Below, in pieces: positions 1-7,988 of a stretch of 64,000 nucleotides of DNA. The notes under the pieces were generated by a model. It did no database searches, was not told the DNA's origin, and saw nothing but the letters and a program-made list of their open reading frames with translations. Source of the stretch: Pseudomonadota bacterium (GTDB lineage Bacteria; Pseudomonadota; Alphaproteobacteria; Rhizobiales; Xanthobacteraceae); assembly GCA_023451825.1 (NCBI GenBank), contig JAEXYA010000072.1, forward strand, positions 12,244 through 76,243, in the 5' to 3' direction. Numbering within the stretch: the stretch's first letter is position 1; the number at the start of each line of letters is the position of its first letter. The translations under genes were made by a program, and so were the position numbers.

Positions 1-831
1 GCCATCAACGGCACACTGCTGGACCTGCAGGGCCTTATGGGGCTCGCGGGATGGCAATGGGTGTTCATTGGCGGCGGGTTACCGACGATTGTCCTCACCG
101 GGTTCATTTTTGCTTTTCTGCCAGCGACGGCAGATCAGGCCCGCTTCATGACCGAACGGGACCGCAACCTGCTCAAGGCAGCGCGCATACGGGGCCCGAT
201 CGCATCACAGCCGCCGCGCAATCCCTGGGCAGCTCTGCGTGACAGGCGTGTCATCGCTCTATGCCTGCTGGATGTCCTGATCATCACGGCATTCTACGGG
301 ATCACATATTGGCTACCGACCGTGATCCGGACATTTGGCGTGAGCGCCACGGTCAATGGATTCTTGAACGCCATCCCGTGGATGATCGGGGCGACCATGC
401 TCATCATCTTGCCGCGCCTGATCCAGGATGACCGCTGGAGCGTCGCGACCATTGCCACAGTCTCTTTGATCGGAGCGCTCTGCTTCGTGGCCGGCGCAAC
501 GCTTGCATCCCCGATCGCGCAATTCGTCGCATTGGCGATCGGAGGCGCATGCGTGACATCGCTGAATCCGTTCTTCTGGTCGCTGGCGACAAGACAATTC
601 AGCGGCGTCTACGCCGCTGCCAGCATCGCAACGATCAATTCAATCGGCAATCTCGGCGGATTCATCGCTCAGAACCTGATGCCATGGATGCAGGGTCAGG
701 TCGGCAGCGCCGCCGGGGCCATGATCGTGCCTGCCCTATCGCTCGGTCTGCTCGGTGCCACGATGGGAGTTATCGCCTTTCGGCAATGGACAAAACCGTC
801 CGGCTCCACGCCCGCAGCCAGGGCGCTATAA
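1..831 (+). CDS. MFS transporter, C-terminal part (5' end outside window)
   Basis: The frame is open from base 1, so the N-terminal half lies upstream. The 276 visible residues hold about seven hydrophobic segments, with a polar central loop (around residues 45-75, rich in Arg, Asp and Pro) between the two six-helix bundles. The start resembles the anion:cation symporter branch (motif GLAGWQWVFI before the central loop), which takes up organic acids such as phthalate, tartrate or glucarate. It is an inner-membrane secondary transporter. The substrate cannot be deduced. The ATG at 37 is internal and is not a true start. Confidence 0.85.
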   Translation, partial: AINGTLLDLQGLMGLAGWQWVFIGGGLPTIVLTGFIFAFLPATADQARFMTERDRNLLKAARIRGPIASQPPRNPWAALRDRRVIALCLLDVLIITAFYGITYWLPTVIRTFGVSATVNGFLNAIPWMIGATMLIILPRLIQDDRWSVATIATVSLIGALCFVAGATLASPIAQFVALAIGGACVTSLNPFFWSLATRQFSGVYAAASIATINSIGNLGGFIAQNLMPWMQGQVGSAAGAMIVPALSLGLLGATMGVIAFRQWTKPSGSTPAARAL

Positions 832-961
832 CTTCCGCCGATGGGCTTATAGCGAGACTGTATTTGCGACGCTCCATTCGATCTGAGATATGCGCCGTCA
901 TCACCCCATGGTGCATCGGTGATCGCGATCGCGACCACCGCTTTCTCGAATGGAGCATATC

Positions 962-1213
962 ATGTCAGACATTTCTCGCCGCGCTCTTTCCCGTCTCCTG
1001 GGCGGCGCCGTTGTCATTGGTGCAGCAGGCATCGCCACTTCCGCGAATGCGTATCAAGGCAACATGGAGAACGCATTGTCGTCGCTGTTTGCCGCGTTGA
1101 ACGAACTGAAGGCTGCCCAGGGCCCGAAGGGCGGCCACCGCATCACGGCGATCGAACTCGTCCAGCAGGCCATTACCGAAACCCAGGCAGGCATCGCTGC
1201 CGGCGGCGGCTAG
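962..1213 (+). CDS. Small exported protein of unknown function
   Basis: This 83-residue protein begins with SRRALSRLLGGAVV followed by a hydrophobic stretch and an Ala-x-Ala site (SANA), so it is probably exported, perhaps by the Tat route because of the paired Arg. The mature part (YQGNMENAL, then KGGHR and an amphipathic helix) resembles a small-protein family common in Bradyrhizobium, recognised from memory and without known function. The start at 962 is preferred over the upstream ATG at 950 because GGAG lies about 8 bases before it. Confidence 0.6.
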   Translation: MSDISRRALSRLLGGAVVIGAAGIATSANAYQGNMENALSSLFAALNELKAAQGPKGGHRITAIELVQQAITETQAGIAAGGG

Positions 1214-1414
1214 TCGCTTCAAGCGTTGTGGATACCCGTTCGCCCGACCAGAACGCCCGGTGACACAAGCCTGGACCATGAGTTTTTCAGGACCAGGCAT
1301 GCCGGCTCCTGCTTCATCCTCTTGCGCAATGTGCGGTTTCGCAAGGACAGCGAGGCCGAGCAAACCGGGCGTCCGATGCCGATGAGCGCTGGCAGGCAGA
1401 AAGACAAGCACTCA

Positions 1415-1618
1415 ATGAACCACTCGATCTATAGCGCTGACCGCATGACCCACCTCAAGGTGGTCGTCGCGGCTCTCGTCGGCGGCATCTGCATCACCTG
1501 CTTCGTCATCTCGGCGCGCTTCAACGCAGACGACAGGAGCTATGTGCAGACGGCGCGCACGCTCAAAGCCGGTGCTCCGGTGGCGATCTCGAGTTCGGCC
1601 GTGGGTGTCATTCGCTAA
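1415..1618 (+). CDS. Small single-pass membrane protein, unknown function
   Basis: This 67-residue ORF has one hydrophobic segment (VVVAALVGGICITCFVI, about residues 15-31) followed by a short Arg/Asp-rich region and an apolar C-terminus. The segment beginning MTHLKVVVAALV (ATG at 1445) looks like a small protein seen repeatedly in Bradyrhizobium genomes, so 1445 is an alternative start. No strong ribosome-binding site supports either start. Function unknown. Confidence 0.4.
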   Translation: MNHSIYSADRMTHLKVVVAALVGGICITCFVISARFNADDRSYVQTARTLKAGAPVAISSSAVGVIR

Positions 1619-1784
1619 AACGTTCGACCATCCGGGTGACGTCGCAGAACGTCGTCAGGCGCCCTTGCAGGAAGGTGGTCGAAAGCATGCCTGTTATCTT
1701 GCGTCCGTCCGTTCATCGGGAGATCTCGCGCGTTTCTGCTGATGTCCGGACTGTGAACGTGGCAGCGGTGCGCGCGGCGCAGCG

Positions 1785-2144
1785 TTAGAACGGGCCCCGT
1801 TGAGCGATACGGTTCAGGACCACTTGTAAAGCCTGGATGCGCGCATCGTAGATGCGTTGGAGACAAGCCACATCATCCGAGCAGCCATTCCTGGCAGACA
1901 AGAAGCTCCGTTGATCGTCCTGCAACTGCGCCCGTTGTCCCATCCCGACCATCGACGTTGCGATTTGAAACAAGGTCGCCATCCGCGCCTCGTCCTGGCC
2001 GAGCAGATAATTTTCGCAGACCGCGCGCTCTGAAGCGCTCGCAGCTTGACGGCAATCGATCGGGGCGTAGTCCGCTGCGCGCGACGGACCACCCCACGCG
2101 ATGGACAGCGCCAGTCCAAGCGGAGCGAATATCACAGCGCGCAT
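1785..2144 (-). CDS. LprI-like (DUF1311-type) secreted protein
   Basis: The 119-residue protein has a signal peptide (MRAVIFAPLGLALSIAWGG, cleaved near SRAAD). The mature domain has the pattern of the lysozyme-inhibitor LprI N-terminal family: IDCRQAASASERAVC, then an L-x-x-x-D motif, paired basic and acidic helices, DQRSFLSARNGC and a final ACL-x-x-x-Y helix. Four Cys at family-typical spacing suggest two disulfides. Its role is probably periplasmic; lysozyme inhibition is known for some members only. The start is set at 2144 because the signal peptide begins there; the open frame runs further up to 2258 but would place 38 polar residues in front. Confidence 0.65.
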   Translation of the reverse strand: MRAVIFAPLGLALSIAWGGPSRAADYAPIDCRQAASASERAVCENYLLGQDEARMATLFQIATSMVGMGQRAQLQDDQRSFLSARNGCSDDVACLQRIYDARIQALQVVLNRIAQRGPF

Positions 2145-2194
2145 CAGCCTGGTCGCTCGATCTGTTCGCAGCGAACTGGAGACGGTTCCTGCGA

Positions 2195-2467
2195 TCATTT
2201 CTGAAAATGCTCCGGCCGTATGCGGGTGGCGTTGTTGGTCGTGAATTCCGCCTGACATCCCGGCGTGAGACGCTGGCGGTTCTGGCGAAGACAGGCCTCG
2301 ATCTGCGGGACGTTCGGGATATCTGCGCTGCAGAACTGGAAGGCATCTGCCATGCAGGCTGAGCGCTGATCGGGCGTGCCCTGCGCCAGCCCCGGTGTCG
2401 ATAGCGACTGCAGACCTGCAAGAAGCGCAAGGACTGCAAGCCTGTTTGATTTAACTGCGAACGTCAT
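2195..2467 (-). CDS. Small secreted cysteine-rich-repeat protein
   Basis: The 90-residue product has a signal peptide (LAVLALLAGLQSLSTPGLAQ), then one Cys-rich unit with four Cys spaced 7, 12 and 11 residues apart (ACMADAFQFC ... EACL ... PGC). This matches the PF00839-like cysteine-rich repeat found in many small rhizobial periplasmic proteins. The start at 2467 is chosen because GGAG sits 6 bases upstream. It lies 50 bp upstream of the LprI-like gene on the same strand and may be cotranscribed with it. Function unknown. Confidence 0.6.
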   Translation of the reverse strand: MTFAVKSNRLAVLALLAGLQSLSTPGLAQGTPDQRSACMADAFQFCSADIPNVPQIEACLRQNRQRLTPGCQAEFTTNNATRIRPEHFQK

Positions 2468-2533
2468 GTTGATCTCCAACTTGTCAATGTTGCCCGTGGG
2501 TCGGCGCAGACAAATCGGATTGTCGCAGCGATC

Positions 2534-2640
2534 ACAAATACCGAGTTCGTATACGGGTATCGCGGCCGCATATGGCCGAAGGCATCATGCATCTGCCGCC
2601 ATAGCGAATAGCAATACCCGTATACGAACTCGGTATTTGT
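2534..2640. repeat. Perfect 27-bp inverted repeat with 53-bp spacer
   Basis: The arms at 2534-2560 and 2614-2640 are perfect reverse complements. Each contains the 8-base palindrome CGTATACG. The arms do not extend further on either side. The spacer is GC-rich and carries no convincing gene. It lies in the roughly 360-bp gap between divergent secreted-protein genes, so it could be a regulator's paired operators, a large hairpin, or a 107-bp miniature element with terminal inverted repeats. No clear target duplication flanks it. Confidence 0.85.
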
Positions 2641-2828
2641 TCAGATCCGTTGGCAGGCAGTATGACCCGCCTCGTCGGACGGCAATCCACTTCTATTCTT
2701 CAAAACAACCTGTGCCCTGACACACCCGATCAACATCGAACGCACGTCGTGGCCGATCGTCACGGATATGGTCATCGGCTGTGCCGATCGGACTTAGACC
2801 GAAACCAATTGAATCGAGGATAAATCAA

Positions 2829-3152
2829 ATGATCAAACTATCGCTCTCGACCGCCATGGGCTTCGCGCTCGCTGCCATTGTCTCCTTCCAGGCCAATGCA
2901 GCTCCCGTTCAACCCGGAATGCCGCTCCCGTCCGACACGATTCAGGTCTCTGGCGGCTGTGGTCCGAACGCCTGGCGTGGCCCATGGGGTCATTGCCGCG
3001 ACACGCCATATTACGGTCCGCTCCCGGGCGGCTATTATCAGGAAGCCCCGGTGATGGGTAACGGCTGCCCTCCCGGCTACTGGCGCGGTCCGTGGGGTCA
3101 CTGCCGCAACACGCCGTATCACGGCCGTCTCCCCGACGGCCAGTGGAAGTAA
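2829..3152 (+). CDS. Secreted GCG/WRGPWGHC-repeat small protein
   Basis: The 107-residue protein has a signal peptide ending near ANA-AP. The mature part holds two copies of a Gly/Trp/Cys unit (GCGPNAWRGPWGHCRDTP and GCPPGYWRGPWGHCRNTP) about 38 residues apart. It resembles the GCG_CRPN-type small secreted proteins of Bradyrhizobium and Methylobacterium, whose function is unknown. GAGGA is placed 8 bases before the ATG at 2829, which fixes the start. Confidence 0.7.
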   Translation: MIKLSLSTAMGFALAAIVSFQANAAPVQPGMPLPSDTIQVSGGCGPNAWRGPWGHCRDTPYYGPLPGGYYQEAPVMGNGCPPGYWRGPWGHCRNTPYHGRLPDGQWK

Positions 3153-3232
3153 AACACGTCGCGCACCGGCTCGTCAGCGCGACGGGCCGGTGCGGCAGTT
3201 ATCATCGCTCCAGCACAATCCAAGAGATGATC

Positions 3233-4663
3233 ATGTCATTCCCCGAGACACGCGCCGCCGGACGCACGCTTTTCCTGCAAACGGCAAGCGCATCACTCCT
3301 GCTTGCGGCGCTCCTGCTCCGCCCTGCTCAGGCTGACGACCGGCCACCGGTGCTCCCCGACGCTCCGCCGACCACGGTTGCGCAATCGTCCATCTCGGCG
3401 ACGATCGAGATCGGTCTGCATGCGGTCGGCGATGCGCTCGAGGCTCGCGTCCCGCGACGGCTCGTCAATGTGAATGACCGGACCACGGAATGTTGGCACA
3501 AGCGCATCCTCGGCCGCGAGATCAATGTGGATTGTGTCTATTCGGGCTATGTCGAGCGCGTCGGAAGCATTCCGTTGCGGGCGGAGAACGGCCGCCTTAC
3601 GGCCGCCACGCCGTTGCTCGGCGTTCTCTCGGCTCAGGGTGTTGGCCCGATCGTATCGCGCATTCACGGTTCTGCGCAGGGGCAAATGACGGTCTATGCG
3701 AGCGCACGCCCGCAGCTGCGCCCTGATTGGTCGGTGTCGCTCGACATGACGGACGGTTTCCGGTGGACCGAACCGCCGGTGCTGACGATTCTCGGATTCC
3801 GGATCGACCTGTCGCGCTATGTCACGCCGCAAGTCGAAAGCCAACTCGCACGCCTGAAGGGCGACTTCGAAGCCAGGATGCGCGACCTCGATATCCGCGC
3901 GAAGGCTGCATCCGCGTGGCGGCAAGCCTTCGTCACCATGCCGCTCGTGGACCAGCCCGCCGTCACGCTGCAAACGATCCCGCAATCCGTCGCCTTTTCG
4001 GGCCTCCGCATCCGCGGGGACATGCTGGAAGGCTCGCTGGAAATGAAGGTCACCACCGAGACGACCATTGGTGCTGCGCCTGCCTTTGTAACACCAACGC
4101 CGCTCCCCGATCTCGGCAGCGATGTAAGTGATCCCGGCCGCTTCTCGATCATTGTCCCAGTCGGCATCGGCTATGACATGATCCGGCAGAAACTGCAGGA
4201 CATCGTGAATGCGCGTCTGCAATCTGGCCAGGGCCGCGCACCCGATATCAGCATCTATCCCTCCGCCGGGAAGCTTGTCATCGGCCTCAATATCCCGAAC
4301 GACACGACGAGCCTCTACCTGTCGGCCACGCCCCAGATCGATGCGAGCACCCAGACGCTGCAGCTCGCGGACATCAGCGTGGGGACGGACAACCCGCCAC
4401 CGGATGGAAGCGCCCTCGCCTCGCTTGCGAACGATCCCGGATTGCTACCGGCAATTCATCAGCAGATGAGCCTTTCGGTCCAGGACAAGCTCCAGGGCAT
4501 CATGACGTCGGTGAATGCACTCCTGAACCGTCCGCTGGCCGACGGATTCCGGAGCGAGGGTCAATTGACCACCGCTGGCGTGTCCCGCGTTTCACTTCTC
4601 GCGGATCACATTCGCGTCGATTTCCGGGCAGCCGGCGATCTCCGGCTCGTCTACGGACTCTGA
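3233..4663 (+). CDS. DUF4403-family exported protein
   Basis: A 476-residue protein with an N-terminal signal-like segment (LFLQTASASLLLAALLL, then AQADD). The body has the alternating hydrophobic beta pattern of DUF4403 proteins, beginning SSISATIEIGLHAVGDAL and ending with a beta strand (RVDFRAAGDLRLVYGL). The family has no established function. The start at 3233 follows AGAGA at good spacing; the upstream open frame to 3092 overlaps the preceding gene and is rejected. It is followed after 26 bp by the lipase-like gene, so the two may form an operon. Confidence 0.7.
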   Translation: MSFPETRAAGRTLFLQTASASLLLAALLLRPAQADDRPPVLPDAPPTTVAQSSISATIEIGLHAVGDALEARVPRRLVNVNDRTTECWHKRILGREINVDCVYSGYVERVGSIPLRAENGRLTAATPLLGVLSAQGVGPIVSRIHGSAQGQMTVYASARPQLRPDWSVSLDMTDGFRWTEPPVLTILGFRIDLSRYVTPQVESQLARLKGDFEARMRDLDIRAKAASAWRQAFVTMPLVDQPAVTLQTIPQSVAFSGLRIRGDMLEGSLEMKVTTETTIGAAPAFVTPTPLPDLGSDVSDPGRFSIIVPVGIGYDMIRQKLQDIVNARLQSGQGRAPDISIYPSAGKLVIGLNIPNDTTSLYLSATPQIDASTQTLQLADISVGTDNPPPDGSALASLANDPGLLPAIHQQMSLSVQDKLQGIMTSVNALLNRPLADGFRSEGQLTTAGVSRVSLLADHIRVDFRAAGDLRLVYGL

Positions 4664-4689
4664 GCGCACAGACTTACGGGAAACGCATC

Positions 4690-5868
4690 ATGAAACGACT
4701 CTGCCGCGCACTGGGCGCCCTCGCCGCTGCGATCCTCGCTTTGCAAACGCAAAGTGCGGATGCGCAAGGCGCTTTCTATCAAGCCTCCGCGCATGACCTG
4801 ATCGGCCCTGCAGGATCCATCATTCGCCAGGAGCCGATGCAGGGTGCTCCCGATGGAGCGGCTGCCTATCGGATCCTCTACCGCTCGAGCGATCCGCAGG
4901 GCAAGCCGATTGCCGTTTCGGGCATCATCGTCGTACCGGCAGGCGCAGCGCCTGCAGGCGCGCGTCCAGTGATTGCCTGGGCCCATCCGACCACGGGTAT
5001 CGTCCCGCATTGCGGACCGTCGCTGGCGATGTTTGTATTCCAGCAGATGGCCGGCCTGCGCGACGCCATCGGCCGTGGATATGTGGTTGCTGCAACCGAC
5101 TATCCTGGTCTCGGGACACCCGGACCACATCCCTATCTGGTGGGCGACAGCGAAGCACGCGCGGTCATTGACTCCGTTCGCGCCGCTGCTGCTCTGCCGG
5201 GAAGCGCTGCCGGCAGCCGCTATGCGGTCTGGGGCCACTCGCAAGGCGGCCATGCGGCGCTCTTCACCGGAATGATCTCCGGATCCTACGCGCCTGAGCT
5301 GCAACTGGTTGGCGTCGCTGCCGCCGCGCCCGCGACTGATCTTGCCGCATTGATGACAGATGATCTCAACACCTCGGGCGGCAGAAATCTGACAGCCATG
5401 ACCATGTGGTCCTGGACGCGCGTGTTCAACGCACCGATCGCATCAGTGATCGCGCCCGATGCGATGCCTACGGTCGATCGTCTTGCAAATGAGTGCATCG
5501 AGTCGCTGTTCGATATTCTCGCCCGTGACGATACGTCGAAGCCGCTCGCGACCTCATTTCTCGCGGTGCCGAATCCCGCGGTGATCGAACCATGGCGGAG
5601 CCTGCTCGGCGCAAACTCGCCGGGCGTGTTGCCGCCCGCGATCCCGGTCTTCATCGCCCAGGGCGAGGCCGATCAGCTGGTGCGCCCCGCCGTCACGCGT
5701 GACTACGAGCAGCGGCTATGTCGCGACGGCAGCCGGGTGAGCTACCACCCTATGCCGAATGTCAACCACGGCGACGCCGGAAACGCCAGTGCCGCTATGG
5801 CCGTCAGCTGGATGGCCGACCGTTTCAATGGGCGAGCTGCCCCCAACGACTGTCACGCCAACCGCTAG
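4690..5868 (+). CDS. Secreted lipase-like alpha/beta hydrolase
   Basis: A 392-residue protein with a Sec signal peptide (AQG cleavage region near residue 27). The nucleophile elbow is GHSQGG with Ser184; a later IAQGEADQLV carries the probable acid Asp and NVNHGDAG the probable catalytic His. Order and length fit the secretory (LIP) lipase / cell-wall esterase group. It probably hydrolyses an ester in the periplasm or outside the cell. Substrate unknown. It sits between the DUF4403 gene and a small membrane protein on the same strand. Confidence 0.75.
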   Translation: MKRLCRALGALAAAILALQTQSADAQGAFYQASAHDLIGPAGSIIRQEPMQGAPDGAAAYRILYRSSDPQGKPIAVSGIIVVPAGAAPAGARPVIAWAHPTTGIVPHCGPSLAMFVFQQMAGLRDAIGRGYVVAATDYPGLGTPGPHPYLVGDSEARAVIDSVRAAAALPGSAAGSRYAVWGHSQGGHAALFTGMISGSYAPELQLVGVAAAAPATDLAALMTDDLNTSGGRNLTAMTMWSWTRVFNAPIASVIAPDAMPTVDRLANECIESLFDILARDDTSKPLATSFLAVPNPAVIEPWRSLLGANSPGVLPPAIPVFIAQGEADQLVRPAVTRDYEQRLCRDGSRVSYHPMPNVNHGDAGNASAAMAVSWMADRFNGRAAPNDCHANR

Positions 5869-5892
5869 TCGCCAACCTTTTTGGAAACAATC

Positions 5893-6363
5893 ATGTCCCT
5901 CGAAACGATCTCATGGCTTTCAATGGCCGCCTATGCCTACCACATCCTCGAAGAGTACAGCTTCGACTGGCGCAACTGGGCCAGATCCGCCCTGCATCTG
6001 CCGGTGGAGTGGAGCGACTTTTACATTACGAACGCGATCGTGATCGCATTCGGCATCGTTCAGGCCCAGCTCGCAGCCACCCTTCCGCTTGCACCTCTGA
6101 GCTTCGCAGCGCTCATGCTCATCAATGCCGTGTTCTTTCACATTCTGCCTTTCATAAGGCTGAAGGGCCGTTTCTCGCCGGGGCTCTTCACCGCCGTGGT
6201 TCTGTTCGTGCCGATCAGCCTCGCAGCGTTCGCCGCCGCACTGGCGTCAAAGCAGGTCGGGTGGCCGACGGTCGGATTTTCCGTTCTGATCGGCGCGCTG
6301 ACGATGGCGTTTCCGGTCGTGATGCTGAAGTTGCGATCCCGGCGCTATTTTCAGCAAGCCTGA
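5893..6363 (+). CDS. HXXEE-domain integral membrane protein
   Basis: 156 residues with four to five hydrophobic segments. The name-giving motif is visible as YHILEEY (His, two residues, Glu-Glu) near residue 17, with NA and FH-rich helices following. HXXEE proteins are small membrane proteins of unknown, possibly metal-dependent, function. A GGA-containing site precedes the ATG at 5893 by a few bases; the start is 24 bases after the lipase stop, suggesting cotranscription. Confidence 0.75.
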   Translation: MSLETISWLSMAAYAYHILEEYSFDWRNWARSALHLPVEWSDFYITNAIVIAFGIVQAQLAATLPLAPLSFAALMLINAVFFHILPFIRLKGRFSPGLFTAVVLFVPISLAAFAAALASKQVGWPTVGFSVLIGALTMAFPVVMLKLRSRRYFQQA

Positions 6364-6413
6364 AGCATATGGATCGTTGAACGACTGATCTGAACCGATT
6401 TGAAAGAGATGAA

Positions 6414-6944
6414 ATGGGGCTCTTACTCGCTTTCGCACCATTTGTGGTGTTTGCCATTCTCAGCCACGTCACGGCGCCAACCCTGGCCTTGGTTGCAGCG
6501 GGCTTGACTTCGCTGCTACTGGTAGGTCGGGAAATTGTCGCTGGGCGCTCTGCCAAAACACTTGAAGTTGGAACTTCCGCACTTTTCTTCGGACTCGGCG
6601 CGCTTAGCTTCCTGGGTATCATCGGATGGACTGTAATCGGCGTGAAACTCGCTGTTGATTCCGGGCTCTTTCTGATCGTCTTGTTCTCCATTGCGAGAGG
6701 CACACCGTTCACTATCGAATACGCACGGGAAAGCGCCCCTGAAAGCGTCTGGGCGAATCCGCGATTTCTGCAGACCAACCGGGTTATCAGCGTCGTCTGG
6801 TTGCTCGCGCTTGGAGCGGTTGCGATCGCCGACCTCATTTTGCTTTGTGCGCCGGCGGTTCCTCACAACATCAGCGTTCTATTGACTGTCTTTGCGTTGT
6901 ACGCAGCCTTCCGCTTTACAAAGACTTACCCCGAGCGAAATTGA
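6414..6944 (+). CDS. Integral membrane protein, unknown function
   Basis: 176 residues with about five transmembrane segments and a conserved-looking cytoplasmic loop (GTPFTIEYARESAPESVW, then NPRFLQTNRVISVVW). That loop resembles the TxxYAR...W motifs of the septation/YciB-like membrane family, but the match is by eye only. GAAAGAG lies 5 bases before the ATG. It ends the same-strand run starting at 2829. Confidence 0.55.
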   Translation: MGLLLAFAPFVVFAILSHVTAPTLALVAAGLTSLLLVGREIVAGRSAKTLEVGTSALFFGLGALSFLGIIGWTVIGVKLAVDSGLFLIVLFSIARGTPFTIEYARESAPESVWANPRFLQTNRVISVVWLLALGAVAIADLILLCAPAVPHNISVLLTVFALYAAFRFTKTYPERN

Positions 6945-7186
6945 CCTCTGAACCGGAAGGCGTCGTAGATCCTTGTATCGGATTAACGCTGTGTGATCCG
7001 GCCATCTAAAGAAATCGATTGTTACCATTTTAGGTGAGGACTTATCTAACCGGCCTACGCACACTTTCGCATCAGCAACCGCGAGCAGAACAGCGCTTCA
7101 GTCCCAAGCCTCGCACCAAGCTTGGGGCATCGTTCGTTTAAGTGGAGAACACCAATCAGCATCTGGCAATGCGCCTCAGTGAGAGC

Positions 7187-7784
7187 TCAGAGATCTAACT
7201 GTTCTGACATGGCCAATGCATCATCCACTTCGATGCCGAGGTAGCGCACTGTGCTCTCAAGCTTGGTGTGGCCCAAGAGCAACTGAACCGCACGCAGGTT
7301 GCCCGTTTTCTTATAGATCTGAGAGACCTTTGTTCGGCGCAATGAATGCGTCCCATATCGTCTCCGGTCCAGCCCGAGGCTGACTACCCACCCATCGACG
7401 ATGCGCCCATATTGTCGCGTGGACAGATGCGGTTTAGCCGACTTGCGGCTAGGGAATACGAAGTCTGACGGTTGCAATTTCCGTGACGCGATCCAATTCT
7501 CAAGACTTTCCTTCGTCCACTCTGACAGCTCAAACTGAACTGGGCGTCCCGTCTTCTTTTGGATAACCGTTGCACGGTCGTCGCAACGTGCCAGAAATCG
7601 TCAGATCTCGTACCTTTATGCACGTCAGATCACACGCGCGAAGCTTACTGTCGATTGCTAGGTTGAAAAGGGCAAGTTCTCGAAGGTTTGAGGCGACTTC
7701 CAACCTCGTCCTTATCCCCCAAACATCGCTCGGTTTGAGTGGCAGTTTCTGGCCGATAATTTGACCCTTATTCCATACGGGCAT
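7187..7784 (-). pseudogene. Tyrosine recombinase (phage-type integrase), frameshifted
   Basis: The N-terminal part starts at ATG 7784 (GGAGG 7 bases upstream) with MPVWNKGQIIGQKLPLKP and contains the first catalytic Arg (SKLRACDL). The C-terminal part has HSLRRT and LLGHTKLESTVRYLGI, supplying the His-x-x-Arg, the second His and the nucleophilic Tyr. The two parts are in different frames: the upstream frame runs into unrelated residues and a stop near 7530, whereas RATVIQKKTGRPVQFELSEW continues in the other. The shift lies at about 7575-7595. All catalytic residues survive, so the mutation may be recent, or a sequencing error. Confidence 0.8.
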
Positions 7785-7933
7785 AGCGCTGCCTCCGATC
7801 CACCCGTCCCACCGCGTCGCTCCCAGCGAGCTAGGGAAGATTAGAGTCTCCTCCTGAATGACGGCTTTGCGCCATGAGCGGACATACGGAACGCCACGCG
7901 CCGCCATCAGCTTTTTTTGCAACTGTCTTTATG

Positions 7934-7967
7934 CGTCGATGAGCAATCAGACAATTGCTCATCGACG
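7934..7967. terminator. 14-bp perfect hairpin 3' of the large exoprotein gene
   Basis: Arms 7934-7947 and 7954-7967 are exact reverse complements with a 6-base loop. It lies just after the stop of the exoprotein on the minus strand and just before the integrase remnant. No clear T-run follows, so factor-independent termination is plausible but not certain. Confidence 0.55.
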
Positions 7968-7988
7968 TCTCCCAGCGTCACCAGCACA

